This document shows, piece by piece, positions 55,412 through 64,000 of a DNA stretch of 64,000 nt. The stretch spans positions 4,774,001-4,838,000 of the forward strand of contig NZ_LR134356.1 in the NCBI RefSeq assembly GCF_900637195.1. The letters run 5' to 3'. The stretch comes from Mycolicibacterium aurum (lineage in GTDB: Bacteria > Actinomycetota > Actinomycetes > Mycobacteriales > Mycobacteriaceae). A program made the position numbers and the translations under genes. Under the pieces are notes generated by a model. It was not told where the DNA came from and searched no databases. It worked only from the letters and a program-made list of their open reading frames with translations. How positions within the stretch are numbered: position 1 is the first letter of the stretch; every line of letters begins with the position of its first letter.

Positions 55412-56798
55412 AGACTGTTTCACCCTGATCCGAGACTTTGTCGATCCTCTTGGCGAGGTACAGCGCCTCGAGCGCCAGCTCGATCGCGCCCGCGCGCTGC
55501 CCTTCGGACTTCGCGCCGACGCGCTGCTGGATCTCGGCGACGGCGGGCACTTCGGGGACCGCCGCCAGCACCTCGCGTGCGGACACCCGCTCGCCGGTGG
55601 TGACGGGCGAGCCGCTCTCCACGGCGGTGACGATCGGCCCGACGTCGATGCCGCCGAGCAGCCGCTGGGCCGTCTCGGCGGTGGCGCGACGCAGCAGATG
55701 CTCCAGCACTGCCTGCTCGCGACCTTCCTCACCGGACTCGAACTCCAGCTTGCCTCGCAGCACATCGATCACAGAGGCGAGATCGACCACGCGTGCCACG
55801 GGGCCCTGCTCGCCGAGCACCGCCGCGCGATGCCGCGCCGACGCCGCCACTGTTTCCGCGGCCGCGATCGCGAACCGGGCGGATACCCCGGATCGCTGGT
55901 CGATGGAGCTGGACTCCCGCAGGCTGCGGGCGAACCGGGCCAGGATCTGCAGCAGGTAGTCGGGCACCTCCGCGGCCAGGTGCGCTTCCTGGGTGATGAC
56001 ACCGACCTCGGCGTCGAGCTCGAGCGGATAGTGCGTGCGGATCTCGGCGCCGAACCTGTCCTTCAGCGGCGTGATGATGCGCCCGCGGTTGGTGTAGTCC
56101 TCGGGGTTGGCACTGGCCACCACGAGTACGTCGAGGGGCAGCCTGAGCGTGTATCCACGCACCTGGATGTCGCGCTCCTCCATCACGTTGAGCATGGCCA
56201 CCTGGATGCGCTCGGCCAGGTCGGGAAGCTCGTTGACGGCCACGATCCCGCGGTGCGCACGCGGAATCAGTCCGTAGGCGATGGTCTCCGGGTCCCCCAG
56301 ACTGCGACCCTCGGCGACCTTGATGGGGTCGATGTCGCCGACCAGGTCGGCCACGCTGGTGTCGGGGGTGGCCAACTTCTCGGTGTAACGCTCGCTGCGG
56401 TGCCGCCAGGCCACCGGCAGGTCGTCCCCGGAATCGGCGGCCCGGCGGATCGACTCCGGGGTGATCGGGCTGTACGGGTGCTCACCGAGTTCGGCTCCGG
56501 CGATCACGGGGGTCCACTCGTCGAGCAGGCCGGTCAGCGCGCGCAGCAGGCGCGTCTTGCCCTGCCCACGTTCGCCCAGAAGAACGAGGTCGTGGCCGGC
56601 GATCAGTGCGCGCTCCAGCTGCGGGATGACGGTGTCCTCGAACCCGAGGATGCCCGGCCACACCTCGTCGACGGGAGCTCCCGATGCGAGTGCCGCCAGC
56701 AGGTTTTCCCGGAGTTCGGCCTTGACGCTGCGCTCGCGGTGCCCGGAGGCCCTGAGCTCGCCGACTGTGCGGGGGAGGTCGTTTGGTGAAGTCACCAC
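55404..56798 (-). CDS. MoxR-type AAA+ ATPase (magnesium-chelatase-like)
   Basis: 464-residue AAA+ ATPase, counterpart of M. tuberculosis Rv0958 (annotated magnesium chelatase). Walker A is GERGQGKTRLL (about residue 74), a Walker-B-like GIVAVNELPDL (about 188) has Asn-Glu where Asp-Glu is usual, and sensor 1 is VVASANPEDYTN (about 215). ChlI/MoxR-type insert and lid domains follow. It begins at one of two consecutive GTG codons (56798 or 56795). It forms an overlapping gene pair with the VWA gene. No bacteriochlorophyll genes exist here, so a chaperone role is the better guess. Confidence 0.87.
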   Translation of the reverse strand: MVTSPNDLPRTVGELRASGHRERSVKAELRENLLAALASGAPVDEVWPGILGFEDTVIPQLERALIAGHDLVLLGERGQGKTRLLRALTGLLDEWTPVIAGAELGEHPYSPITPESIRRAADSGDDLPVAWRHRSERYTEKLATPDTSVADLVGDIDPIKVAEGRSLGDPETIAYGLIPRAHRGIVAVNELPDLAERIQVAMLNVMEERDIQVRGYTLRLPLDVLVVASANPEDYTNRGRIITPLKDRFGAEIRTHYPLELDAEVGVITQEAHLAAEVPDYLLQILARFARSLRESSSIDQRSGVSARFAIAAAETVAASARHRAAVLGEQGPVARVVDLASVIDVLRGKLEFESGEEGREQAVLEHLLRRATAETAQRLLGGIDVGPIVTAVESGSPVTTGERVSAREVLAAVPEVPAVAEIQQRVGAKSEGQRAGAIELALEALYLAKRIDKVSDQGETVYG

Positions 56799-56839
56799 TC
56801 CACGCTACGACTATCCGCTCAAGTTGGGGTGGACTGACC

Positions 56840-57535
56840 TCAGCCACTGCCCGGGGGCAGCATCTGAAAACCGTCGAGAATCTCCTCCGATTCCTGCCGA
56901 TATACGGGATCGTCCTCGTCGGCGCTCTGCACAGTGACCGCCACACCGTACGTTCTGCCTTTGGTGAACATGACCGCGCTGAGCAGATCGGCCCGGCGCG
57001 GCCCTGCGGTACCCATCAGCGGTGACAGGTAGTGGCCGCGGACGGCGGGCAGCCCGCACAGCGTCGTGTCGGTGAGCGTCAGATCGGTCACGCCCAGCTG
57101 GCCCACCTGCCTGCGCTGTTCGGCGAAGAACTTCTCCGGCGAGATCTCGCCCCGGTGCGACTCCAACGTGACCACCGCGGTCGGCGCCAGCCCGTCGGCG
57201 GCGAGCCCGTCGTTGCGCATGACGAACCGGATCATGTCCGAGTCGAGGCTGCTGATCCTGTTCCAGCCCTCCGGCTGAGGGATGCGCAGCACCGGATCGG
57301 CGACCCCGGAGGAACCTGCCGGCTGCGGTATGTCGACGAGTTCGGCATCGACCGGCGTACAGGCAGCCTCCGACGCCGTCGCACCGAACACCTGGCCTGG
57401 CTCGGCAGCGACCCCCCGCGCATCATCGATCACCCGCGTACACGAGGGCAGCAGGAGTGCCGCGAGTACCGCGGCCATGGCAACGGCGCCACGACGCAGA
57501 CGCGGAGCTGACGGACTGTGCCGCATGGTCATCAT
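56840..57535 (-). CDS. Putative lipoprotein (LpqN-like)
   Basis: 231-residue secreted lipoprotein. A basic N-terminus and hydrophobic stretch lead to the lipobox LLLPSC (Cys about residue 32). The mature domain has the VLRIPQPEGWNRISSLDSDMIRFV pattern and VVTLES-type strands resembling LpqN/LpqT proteins, and two further cysteines (AACTPV and TTLCGLPA). Three nearby ATGs are possible; I used 57535. It starts 15 bases after the purH stop and may be cotranscribed with it. Function unknown. Confidence 0.72.
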   Translation of the reverse strand: MMTMRHSPSAPRLRRGAVAMAAVLAALLLPSCTRVIDDARGVAAEPGQVFGATASEAACTPVDAELVDIPQPAGSSGVADPVLRIPQPEGWNRISSLDSDMIRFVMRNDGLAADGLAPTAVVTLESHRGEISPEKFFAEQRRQVGQLGVTDLTLTDTTLCGLPAVRGHYLSPLMGTAGPRRADLLSAVMFTKGRTYGVAVTVQSADEDDPVYRQESEEILDGFQMLPPGSG

Positions 57536-57549
57536 TGTCAAGCCATTCG

Positions 57550-59133
57550 TCAGTGCGCGAAATGCCTTGCGCCGGTGAGGTAGAGGGTGATGCCCGCGGC
57601 TTCGGCGGCAGCGGTGACCTCGTCGTCGCGGACCGATCCGCCGGGATGGACGACCGCCTTGACCCCCGCATCGATGAGCGTCTGCAGCCCGTCAGGGAAG
57701 GGGAAGAACGCATCCGAGGCGCCGACGGCGCCGCGGGTGCGGTCGCCGGCCCGCTCCACGGCCAGCCGGGCCGCGTCGACGCGGTTGACCTGGCCCATGC
57801 CCACGCCGACCGTCGCGCCGTCTTTGGCGATGACGATCGCGTTGGACTTGACCGCGCGGCAGGTGCGCCACGCGAACACCAGATCGGTGAGCGTCTGGGT
57901 GTCGGCGGGCGTGCCGGTGGCCAGGCTCCAGTTGTTCGGATCATCGCCTGCGGCGTCGAGCGCGTCGCGCTGCTGAAGCAGCAGTCCGCCGCTGACCTGC
58001 CGGAACTCGGTGCCGCCGACCTGCGGCTCCGCGGCCACGAGAACCCGGATGTTCTTCTTGCCCTTCAGCACCTCGACTGCGCCCGGTTCGTACGCGGGCG
58101 CGATGATCACCTCGGTGAAGATGCCTGCGACGGTTTCGGCCATCTCGACGGTGACCTCGGAGTTGGCCGCGATCACGCCGCCGAACGCCGACAGCGGGTC
58201 ACACTCGTGGGCTTTACGGTGCGCGTCGGCCACCGACACCGACGAGATCGCTATCCCACACGGGTTGGCGTGCTTGATGATCGCCACGCAGGTGTCGGTC
58301 TGGTCGAACGCCGCACGCCAGGCCGCATCGGCGTCGGTGTAGTTGTTGTACGACATCTCCTTGCCGTGCAGCTGCTCGGCCTGCGCCAGGCCGGGCCACC
58401 CGCCGTCGTCGCAGTACAGCGCCGCCTGCTGGTGCGGGTTCTCGCCGTAACGCAGGACGGCGGTGCGCCGGAACGTGGCACCCAGCCACGGGGTGAGTGC
58501 CGGCGTCTCGGTGCCACTCTCCGGGGCCAGGACCGATTCCATCCACGACGCCACCGCCACGTCGTACTCGGCGGTGTGACGGAATGCCAACGCCGCCAGC
58601 TTCTTCCGCTCGTCATAGGTGAAGCCACCCGATCGCACCGCGGCCAGCACACCGTCGTAGCCCAGCGGCTCGACGACCACCGCGACGCTGGGGTGGTTCT
58701 TGGCGGCCGCACGCACCATCGACGGGCCGCCGATGTCTATCTGCTCGACGCATTCGTCGGCACTGGCCCCCGAATTCACGGTCTGGGTGAACGGGTACAG
58801 GTTCACCACGACGAGCTCGAAGGCCGCCACCCCGAGCTGGGCCAGCGCCGAAACATGCTCGGGCTTGCGCTGATCGGCCAGCAATCCGGCATGGACGTGA
58901 GGATGCAGAGTCTTGACCCGGCCGTCCAGGACCTCCGGGAAGCCGGTCACCTCCTCGACAGGTGTCACCGGGATACCGGCTCCGGCAATGGTTTTCGCCG
59001 TCGATCCGGTGGACACGATGTCGACGCCTGCGTCGTGCAATCCTTGCGCCAGCGGTACCAGACCGGTCTTGTCGTACACGCTGATCAGTGCCCGCCGAAT
59101 CGGCCGGCGGAAAAGACCTTCGCTGTCACTCAT
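57550..59133 (-). CDS. purH: Bifunctional AICAR formyltransferase/IMP cyclohydrolase
   Basis: Catalyses the last two steps of IMP synthesis, 527 residues (523 in M. tuberculosis as I recall). The N-terminal MGS-like cyclohydrolase domain (about 10-190) contains LISVYDKTGLVPLAQGL and VDIVSTGSTAKTI. The transformylase domain contains LRYGENPHQQAALY (about 225), the KHANPCGIA motif (about 290) and the C-terminal AVVHPGGSVRDDEV. The ATG overlaps the purN stop by four bases (ATGA). Confidence 0.96.
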   Translation of the reverse strand: MSDSEGLFRRPIRRALISVYDKTGLVPLAQGLHDAGVDIVSTGSTAKTIAGAGIPVTPVEEVTGFPEVLDGRVKTLHPHVHAGLLADQRKPEHVSALAQLGVAAFELVVVNLYPFTQTVNSGASADECVEQIDIGGPSMVRAAAKNHPSVAVVVEPLGYDGVLAAVRSGGFTYDERKKLAALAFRHTAEYDVAVASWMESVLAPESGTETPALTPWLGATFRRTAVLRYGENPHQQAALYCDDGGWPGLAQAEQLHGKEMSYNNYTDADAAWRAAFDQTDTCVAIIKHANPCGIAISSVSVADAHRKAHECDPLSAFGGVIAANSEVTVEMAETVAGIFTEVIIAPAYEPGAVEVLKGKKNIRVLVAAEPQVGGTEFRQVSGGLLLQQRDALDAAGDDPNNWSLATGTPADTQTLTDLVFAWRTCRAVKSNAIVIAKDGATVGVGMGQVNRVDAARLAVERAGDRTRGAVGASDAFFPFPDGLQTLIDAGVKAVVHPGGSVRDDEVTAAAEAAGITLYLTGARHFAH

Positions 59134-59813
59134 CCCAGGGTCGCCTTTCGTCCCGTCCAGGTGATACCGCGGGTCGCCATCGCGGCCACCACGTCCACCA
59201 GAAGCTGTCTTTCGATGATCTTGATCCGTTCGTGCAGAGTCGACTCGTCGTCGCCGTCGAGTACCGGCACCGCCTGCTGGGCGATGATGGGGCCGGTGTC
59301 GGCACCTGCGTCCACCAGGTGCACGGTGCAGCCGGTGACACGCACGCCGTAGGCCAGTGCATCCCGGACCGCATGCGCGCCCGGGAAGGCCGGCAGCAGC
59401 GCGGGATGGGTATTGAGCACCCGCCCGGGGAAGCGTGAAAGAAACCCTGGTCCAAGAATTTTCATGAACCCGGCGGACACCACGATGTCGGGGTGGTGTG
59501 CAGCCGTCGCATCGGCGACGGCCGTGTCCCACGCGCTGCGGTCCGGATGGTCCGCCAGCGCGACGGTGAAGGTGGGCACCGACGCATCAGCGGCGATGCC
59601 CAGCGCGCCGCAGACTCGGTCGGTTCCCACGGCAACCACTCGTGCCGGGAAGTCGCCGACGGCGGATTTCAGCAGGGAGGCCAGTAGCGACCCGGCGCCG
59701 GAGGCCAGGACCACCAGCCGCGCCGGGGCGCTCGGGGGCACACTCAGGACGGCAGGCTGCCCGTGTCCGCTGATGCTGGATCGCTCCTCGCGTCCGCGGG
59801 CCTGAGGCTGCAC
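59130..59813 (-). CDS. purN: Phosphoribosylglycinamide formyltransferase
   Basis: GAR transformylase of purine synthesis, 227 residues from the GTG at 59813 (215 in M. tuberculosis). Phosphate loop LASGAGSLLASLL (about residue 37), catalytic Asn/His in VLNTHPALLPAFPGAHA (about 132) and Asp in VDAGADTGPI (about 165) are present. The start is uncertain: a later GTG at the VPPSAPARLVV segment would shorten it by about 24 residues. It follows perM with 10 bases between them and overlaps purH. Confidence 0.93.
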   Translation of the reverse strand: MQPQARGREERSSISGHGQPAVLSVPPSAPARLVVLASGAGSLLASLLKSAVGDFPARVVAVGTDRVCGALGIAADASVPTFTVALADHPDRSAWDTAVADATAAHHPDIVVSAGFMKILGPGFLSRFPGRVLNTHPALLPAFPGAHAVRDALAYGVRVTGCTVHLVDAGADTGPIIAQQAVPVLDGDDESTLHERIKIIERQLLVDVVAAMATRGITWTGRKATLG

Positions 59814-59822
59814 GCTGAAATC

Positions 59823-61295
59823 CTAGTGGTCGCCACGTTCGCGCTCGCTGCTGCGGTCTTCTCCGTCTGCGGCGACGCTGCCGTCGTCGTCGACGACGAA
59901 GTGGTCCTCAGGGTCGAAGTCCGCCGGTTCCAGATACTCCGGCGCCAGGCTGCTCTCCGGCGCGGTGTCCTCGTCGGCAGGCTGGACAATCGCCGAGGTT
60001 CGCGGCTCCTGCGGCTCGGGTTCGTGCGACAGCACTTCGGTGGGCATCTCCGCGGTGACCGGGTCGGCCTGGTCACCGGGATCGGAGTCCGCCGCGGGCG
60101 TCATCGCATCCTCGTCTACCTCGTCCACCTCGTCCGATTCGTCGATCACCGCGGCCGCGGGCTTGCGCGCCCGGGGGCGCACCCCGCCCGACATGACCAC
60201 GGTGAGCGCGCCGATGCCCACGAACCACAGGAACACCGCGGGCGCGAACGTGGTCTGATCGACGCCGACGTCGCCGAAATTGCCGAGCGGCCCGCCACCG
60301 GCGTAGGCCAGCAGTGCCATCACGGCCGCGCCGACGGCGGCGGCCACGACGACCTTCGCCACGGCGGCGGGCAGTGGCAGCGGGCGGCGCGCACACTGCT
60401 GGCCCAGCGCCACCGCCGAGGCCGCCGCGACGATCATCAGCGCCACCCACACCGGACCCAGCGGCGGAGTGGGGACCGCCGCCAGGACGGGGAGCGCGGG
60501 AATGTCGCCACCGAACACCGTGAACGAACTGAATGTGGCGAGCCCGACCTGGGCGCTCGAGCCGACCGCGACCGCGGCCGCGCCGACCGCCACGTTGGGC
60601 AGGTAGAGCACCGACAGAACCGTGAGGCTGAACTGCCCGAACATCGAGTCGGTGATCGAGTACAGCTCGTGCATCGTCGACCAGTGCACGATCAGCGAGC
60701 CCGCGACGATCGCCCCCGACAGCCCCATCAACGCCAGCACCCCGGCCGCGGCGGCACGGAACGCATCCGGAAGCCAGTTGGGCAGCGGAGAGGAGATCAG
60801 CAGGCGTCGCCCTGTCCGCGCACCCACCCCGAGCACCGCACCGATCGCGTGGACGACGGCAACCCCGCCGAATGCGCGCAGCGCGTCGGGGGTCTGCAGT
60901 TCGGTGAGCACCGACGCGGCGTCATGGATCACGGCCAGACAGATCGCGGCGACCAGTACCGGGCCGCCCAGTGCCGAGGCGACCACCCACCGTGTCACGA
61001 ACCACGACGTGCTGGTGGTCGCCGCCGCCGTGGTGCGCGCTGTGCCATAGATCATCAGCAGTACCGGCAGCAGGGGCAGCACGCCCAGCGCGCTACCGCC
61101 GATCGACACGGGAACCTGGTGCACCGCCAGCCACATGCTGGCGATCGCGCCGAGCGCCCCCGTCATGTCGCTGTTGGCGATCAGCAGCTGCAGCAGGACC
61201 ACTGCCGCGATGATGACGAGCGCAACGATCGACGGTCCGAACGCGACCCGCAGCAGTTCACGCGCCTGGCGTGTTCCGACTGGCCGGGTGCTCAC
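59823..61295 (-). CDS. perM: Cell-division membrane protein PerM
   Basis: Multi-pass membrane protein of 490 residues, counterpart of M. tuberculosis Rv0955 (PerM), which supports division by stabilising FtsB and is needed in chronic infection. About ten to eleven hydrophobic spans lie between residues 20 and 385. The C-terminal 100 residues form a strongly acidic tail (many Asp/Glu, e.g. DESDEVDEVDEDAM). The GTG at 61295 follows a GAGGAGC site. The neighbouring 34-kDa-antigen gene has also been linked to division. Downstream lie purN and purH. Confidence 0.88.
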   Translation of the reverse strand: MSTRPVGTRQARELLRVAFGPSIVALVIIAAVVLLQLLIANSDMTGALGAIASMWLAVHQVPVSIGGSALGVLPLLPVLLMIYGTARTTAAATTSTSWFVTRWVVASALGGPVLVAAICLAVIHDAASVLTELQTPDALRAFGGVAVVHAIGAVLGVGARTGRRLLISSPLPNWLPDAFRAAAAGVLALMGLSGAIVAGSLIVHWSTMHELYSITDSMFGQFSLTVLSVLYLPNVAVGAAAVAVGSSAQVGLATFSSFTVFGGDIPALPVLAAVPTPPLGPVWVALMIVAAASAVALGQQCARRPLPLPAAVAKVVVAAAVGAAVMALLAYAGGGPLGNFGDVGVDQTTFAPAVFLWFVGIGALTVVMSGGVRPRARKPAAAVIDESDEVDEVDEDAMTPAADSDPGDQADPVTAEMPTEVLSHEPEPQEPRTSAIVQPADEDTAPESSLAPEYLEPADFDPEDHFVVDDDGSVAADGEDRSSERERGDH

Positions 61296-61355
61296 GGGTT
61301 GGGCCGCTCCTCGCAGACGCTGCGGCGCACGACGTTCGCGCACGCGCGGCTCAGA

Positions 61356-62207
61356 CTACGACGACTGATCCGGCTGCGAGGACGACGGCGACTGGTGTTG
61401 CGTAGGAACCTGTGTCGTCGGCGCGTTACTCGCCGGCGGCTGGCCGTAGGTGGGGAAGCCGGTGGGAGGCGTGGGCGGACCCGACTGCGGGGACGCGGGG
61501 AAGCCGCCGGTGTTCTGGCCGGAGCCTGGGTAGCCACCGGTGCTGCCGCCGTACGGCGTGGGGTAACCGGGCCGCTGCTGTTGCGGGCCCTGGTGCTGCT
61601 GACCTCCGTGCGGCTGTCCGTAGTACTGACCGGGGTACTGGCCGTACTGCTGCTGCGGTTGTTCGTACTTGGGCCTGGGCACGGGCGGGGTGATGACGCC
61701 GGAGTCGAACAGCAGCACGACGACAGCCACGGCGGCCTGCAGCAACGTGAAGGCGATGACCAGGTAGAGACCCCAGTCGATGGACGTTCCGGCGGGCGAG
61801 TTGACCGAGTCGCCGAGAACCAGCAGGAAACCCAGGACAGCTGCGACCGCGACGACCGCGGTGAAGTTCGGCTGCTTGCGCAGCAGACCGACGGCGGCGA
61901 GCAGACCGGCCACCACCGCGGCGATGACGGCGAACAGCACGCCGAACGAGCTCCCGCTCAACTCGGCGACACCCGGGAAGTCCGAGGCATCCACCGAGAA
62001 CTGCGGACCGAAGCTCGACAGGTACACCAGCAGACCGAGCACGGCGGTGGCCGCATTCAGGAACACGGGGAGCTTGCTGGGTCCTTCGGCGGCCGGGCCG
62101 GCCTCAGGCGCCGTGTTGAACTGCTGAGTCGGGGTGCCGAACTGTGGCGTCGGCTGTTGAGCGGGCGGGTATCCAGACCCTCCGGGTGCGCCTTGTGGGT
62201 AAGACAT
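61356..62207 (-). CDS. 34-kDa antigen-like membrane protein (Rv0954 type, DUF5336)
   Basis: 283-residue protein with an N-terminal Pro/Gln/Gly-rich region (about 1-45), four membrane helices (about 48-180: AATAVLGLLVYLSS, VLFAVIAAVVAGLLAAVGLL, AVVAVAAVLGFLLVLG, LYLVIAFTLLQAAVAVVVLLF) and a long C-terminal Gln/Pro/Gly/Tyr-rich tail (about 190-283). An AGGAGAGG site precedes the ATG. M. tuberculosis Rv0954 is reported to associate with the division machinery, which fits its place next to perM. The tail is low-complexity with repeated YGQ/YPG units. Confidence 0.88.
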   Translation of the reverse strand: MSYPQGAPGGSGYPPAQQPTPQFGTPTQQFNTAPEAGPAAEGPSKLPVFLNAATAVLGLLVYLSSFGPQFSVDASDFPGVAELSGSSFGVLFAVIAAVVAGLLAAVGLLRKQPNFTAVVAVAAVLGFLLVLGDSVNSPAGTSIDWGLYLVIAFTLLQAAVAVVVLLFDSGVITPPVPRPKYEQPQQQYGQYPGQYYGQPHGGQQHQGPQQQRPGYPTPYGGSTGGYPGSGQNTGGFPASPQSGPPTPPTGFPTYGQPPASNAPTTQVPTQHQSPSSSQPDQSS

Positions 62208-62374
62208 GACCTCTCCTGTGCTGTGCGGGCATCGGGACGACGGCGACGCCATAGGTGACGACACAGTCACGGCGACGGCGATTGACCCGCCTGAGCGATT
62301 CGATGAACCACGCTAGCGCACCTCGATGGGGGGCTGTCACGCCCTCGACGCCCGCCTCGCCCCCGCGCCGGCTG

Positions 62375-63505
62375 TCACACCGACACGGGCACCGGCGAGG
62401 CTGGGGAGTGGTGCTCCGATCGCTCGATCTCGCGGACCAGCGGGAGCACCCGGGCACCGAAGTACTCGATCTCCTCCTGGAAGTGCAGGAAACCGCCCAG
62501 GATCAGGTCCACCCCGCGTGCACGGTAGGCCGCGATGCGTTCGGCGATCTGTTCGGGCGTCCCGATCAACTGGGTCCGGAATCCGTCGTTGTACTGGACC
62601 AGGTCCTCGAACGTCGAATCCGCCCACATGCCTCGCCTGTCGGCGGCAGAGTTACCTGCCTGCTGGACGGCCGACCGGAATCCTTCGACGGCCGGGCGGT
62701 TGGCCTTGTCGATGATCTCGCGCAGAGTTTCTCGTGCTTCCTTCTCGGTGTCGCGCGCGATGATGAAGCCGTTGAGGCCGATCTTCACCTCGCGGCCGGC
62801 GTCCCTGGCATGGTCTCGGACCTCGACCACCTGCTCGGTGATTCCCTCGAAGTCCTTGCCGTTGGAGAAGTACCAGTCCGCGTAGCGGCCGCCGTTGCGT
62901 CGCGCCGCCGTGGAGTTACCGCCCTGGAACAGCTCCGGGTTGGGCCGCTCCGGGGTGTTCAGGGGTTTCGGTTTGAGGGTGAAGTCGTGGATCCGGTAGA
63001 AGTCGCCGCGGAAGTCGACCTCGTCTTCGGTCCAGATCTTGCGCAGCACCTGCAGGAACTCGGCGCTGCGCCGGTAGCGTTCGTCGTGTTCGAGCCACGG
63101 CTCCCCCAGGTGGGTGAACTCGTCCTTGAACCAGCCCGACACCACGTTGACCGCGAACCTGCCTCCGGACAGATGGTCGGCGGTGGCGCCCAGCTTGGCC
63201 AGCACCGCCGGCTGCCACAGCCCCGGATGTACTGCGGCGATCACCTTCAGACGCTGGGTGGCCAGCAGCAGGGCGAGGCTGAAGCTGGTGGATTCGTGCT
63301 GGTACTCGGCTCCGTAGCTGGCCTCGTAGCGCACCTGGGACAGCGCGTACTCGAACCCGTTGTTCTCGGCGGTCTGCGCGAGCTTGACGTTGTAGTCGTA
63401 ATTCCAGTCGGTGCGCTGGTCGATGTCGCTGGTCACCAGCCCGCCGCTGACGTTGGGCACCCAGTAGGCGAACGTGACGTGGTCTGCGATGCGTTCGGTC
63501 GTCAT
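62375..63505 (-). CDS. sfnG: FMNH2-dependent dimethylsulfone monooxygenase
   Basis: Luciferase-like flavin monooxygenase of 376 residues. FAYWVPNVSGGLVTSDIDQRTDW, YEASYGAEYQHESTSF, VIAAVHPGLWQPAVLAK, GWFKDEFTHLGEPWLEHDERYRRS and the C-terminal FLHFQEEIEYFGARVLPLVRE all match SfnG as I recall it. SfnG cleaves dimethylsulfone to methanesulfinate so cells can use organic sulfur. A flavin reductase is not adjacent. I chose the ATG at 63505. It has no counterpart between Rv0954 and Rv0953c in M. tuberculosis, so it is an insertion in an otherwise syntenic block. Confidence 0.88.
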   Translation of the reverse strand: MTTERIADHVTFAYWVPNVSGGLVTSDIDQRTDWNYDYNVKLAQTAENNGFEYALSQVRYEASYGAEYQHESTSFSLALLLATQRLKVIAAVHPGLWQPAVLAKLGATADHLSGGRFAVNVVSGWFKDEFTHLGEPWLEHDERYRRSAEFLQVLRKIWTEDEVDFRGDFYRIHDFTLKPKPLNTPERPNPELFQGGNSTAARRNGGRYADWYFSNGKDFEGITEQVVEVRDHARDAGREVKIGLNGFIIARDTEKEARETLREIIDKANRPAVEGFRSAVQQAGNSAADRRGMWADSTFEDLVQYNDGFRTQLIGTPEQIAERIAAYRARGVDLILGGFLHFQEEIEYFGARVLPLVREIERSEHHSPASPVPVSV

Positions 63506-63632
63506 GGAGCCATCGAAGCGGCGCCGCGGTCCTCGGTCATCGGTATCGATCGCGATGAAGGAAAGGTGCGTTCGGTCCGGGCCGCCGAGCTCTGCGCGTC
63601 GCCGCGCAGGTACCCCCCTTGCGGACGCAGAT

Positions 63633-63646
63633 TGGAACACGTTCTA
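63633..63646 (+). promoter_or_regulatory. KstR-type operator
   Basis: TGGAACACGTTCTA matches the KstR motif TNNAACNNGTTNNA at every fixed position. It lies 10 bases before the ATG of the F420-type oxidoreductase and 128 bases from the sfnG start. Confidence 0.65.
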
Positions 63647-63655
63647 ATTCTCGAT

Positions 63656-64000
63656 ATGAACTATGGGTTGGTGCTGTTCACCTCCGACCGCGGAATCGCT
63701 CCCGCGGCTGCCGCCAAACTGGCCGATGAGCACGGATTCGAGACGTTCTACGTCCCCGAGCACACCCACATCCCGATCAAGCGCCAGGCCGCACATCCGA
63801 CCACCGGCGACGAGTCGCTGCCCGACGACCGCTACATGCGGACGCTGGACCCGTGGGTCTCCCTGGGTACCGCCGCGGCGGTCACCTCCCGGGTCCGGCT
63901 GTCCACCGCCGTGGCCCTGCCCGTCGAGCACGATCCCATCACGCTGGCCAAGTCGATCGCCACACTCGACCACCTCTCCGGCGGACGCGTGTCCCTCGGC
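63656..64000 (+). CDS. LLM-class F420-dependent oxidoreductase (N-terminal part)
   Basis: The first 115 residues of a luciferase-like oxidoreductase; the gene continues past the window edge. It begins MNYGLVLFTSDRGIAPAAAA. It has FETFYVPEHTHIP (about residue 29), RTLDPWVSLGTAAAVTSRVRLST (about 62) and the DHLSGGRVSLG motif of F420-binding LLM enzymes. It corresponds in position to M. tuberculosis Rv0953c. A KstR-type motif 10 bases upstream suggests control by the sterol-catabolism repressor. The substrate is unknown. Confidence 0.85.
   Translation, partial: MNYGLVLFTSDRGIAPAAAAKLADEHGFETFYVPEHTHIPIKRQAAHPTTGDESLPDDRYMRTLDPWVSLGTAAAVTSRVRLSTAVALPVEHDPITLAKSIATLDHLSGGRVSLG

Noticed and set aside
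59763..62258. 831-codon open frame on the plus strand
   Set aside because: It is antisense to perM and the 34-kDa-antigen-like gene; composition is Arg/Gly/His-rich and repetitive, with no recognisable domain.
1..64000. CRISPR arrays, insertion sequences, prophage or integrase genes
   Set aside because: I saw no regularly spaced repeats, transposase motifs or tRNA-associated integrase. The only tRNA (29747-29819) has no att-like duplication that I could find.

Overview
This window is chromosomal DNA of a rapidly growing mycobacterium (Mycolicibacterium type). The base composition is high in GC. Many genes start at ATG or GTG about seven bases after a TANNNT -10 element, the leaderless pattern typical of mycobacteria. 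Gene content and order run parallel, from memory, to the M. tuberculosis interval from about Rv1013 (pks16) down to Rv0953c. Two MspA-type porin genes point to a fast grower and argue against the M. tuberculosis complex. I see no insertion sequences, phage genes, CRISPR arrays or rRNA genes.

Layout. 1-3.95 kb: the start of an unrecognised gene, a DrrAB-like ABC exporter, and pks16 preceded by a coupled leader reading frame. 4-12 kb: ispE, ksgA, rpfB, tatD and metG, with a soluble Ser/Thr kinase and an AnsP-type permease inserted between ispE and ksgA. 12.1-19.7 kb: an FAD oxidoreductase with an ECF41 sigma factor, then pabB, rsmI, a protein mannosyltransferase gene, arcA and soxR. 19.7-29.5 kb: alkB, several lipoproteins, an AroE-like gene overlapping the cAMP-regulated acetyltransferase patA, a GGDEF protein, a cupin, an OhrR-like regulator, and a metal efflux gene overlapping its KmtR-like sensor. 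29.7-36.3 kb: tRNA-Ala, the division genes glpR and glp with rimJ and galU, fthC, and the HrcA-type heat-shock gene ruc. 36.7-43.9 kb: mscL, tandem mspA-type porins, an overlooked 52-residue gene next to a perfect CRP palindrome, moaB2, pepD, mprB, mprA and rpmF. 44.1-52.7 kb: a six-gene acyl-CoA carboxylation operon (AtuA-like, fadE13, accD2, accA2, fadE12, echA7). 52.8-64 kb: a DUF1707 protein with a tiny coupled upstream frame, a VWA/MoxR pair, a lipoprotein, purH and purN, perM, a 34-kDa-antigen-like protein, sfnG, and the start of an F420-type oxidoreductase behind a KstR-type motif.

How the genes work together. Much of the interest is regulatory. Operator-like sequences fit the gene beside them for SoxR, KmtR, HrcA (CIRCE), MprA (two boxes), ECF41, OhrR/MarR and KstR. 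Two divergent gene pairs (tatD/metG and rsmI/pmt) have opposing -10 elements that share one TA step. The MprA-MprB-PepD envelope-stress circuit is intact. The two porins are almost identical except in the constriction loop, which suggests selection on pore chemistry. All assignments come from reading the sequence and recalling protein families. No database search was run.
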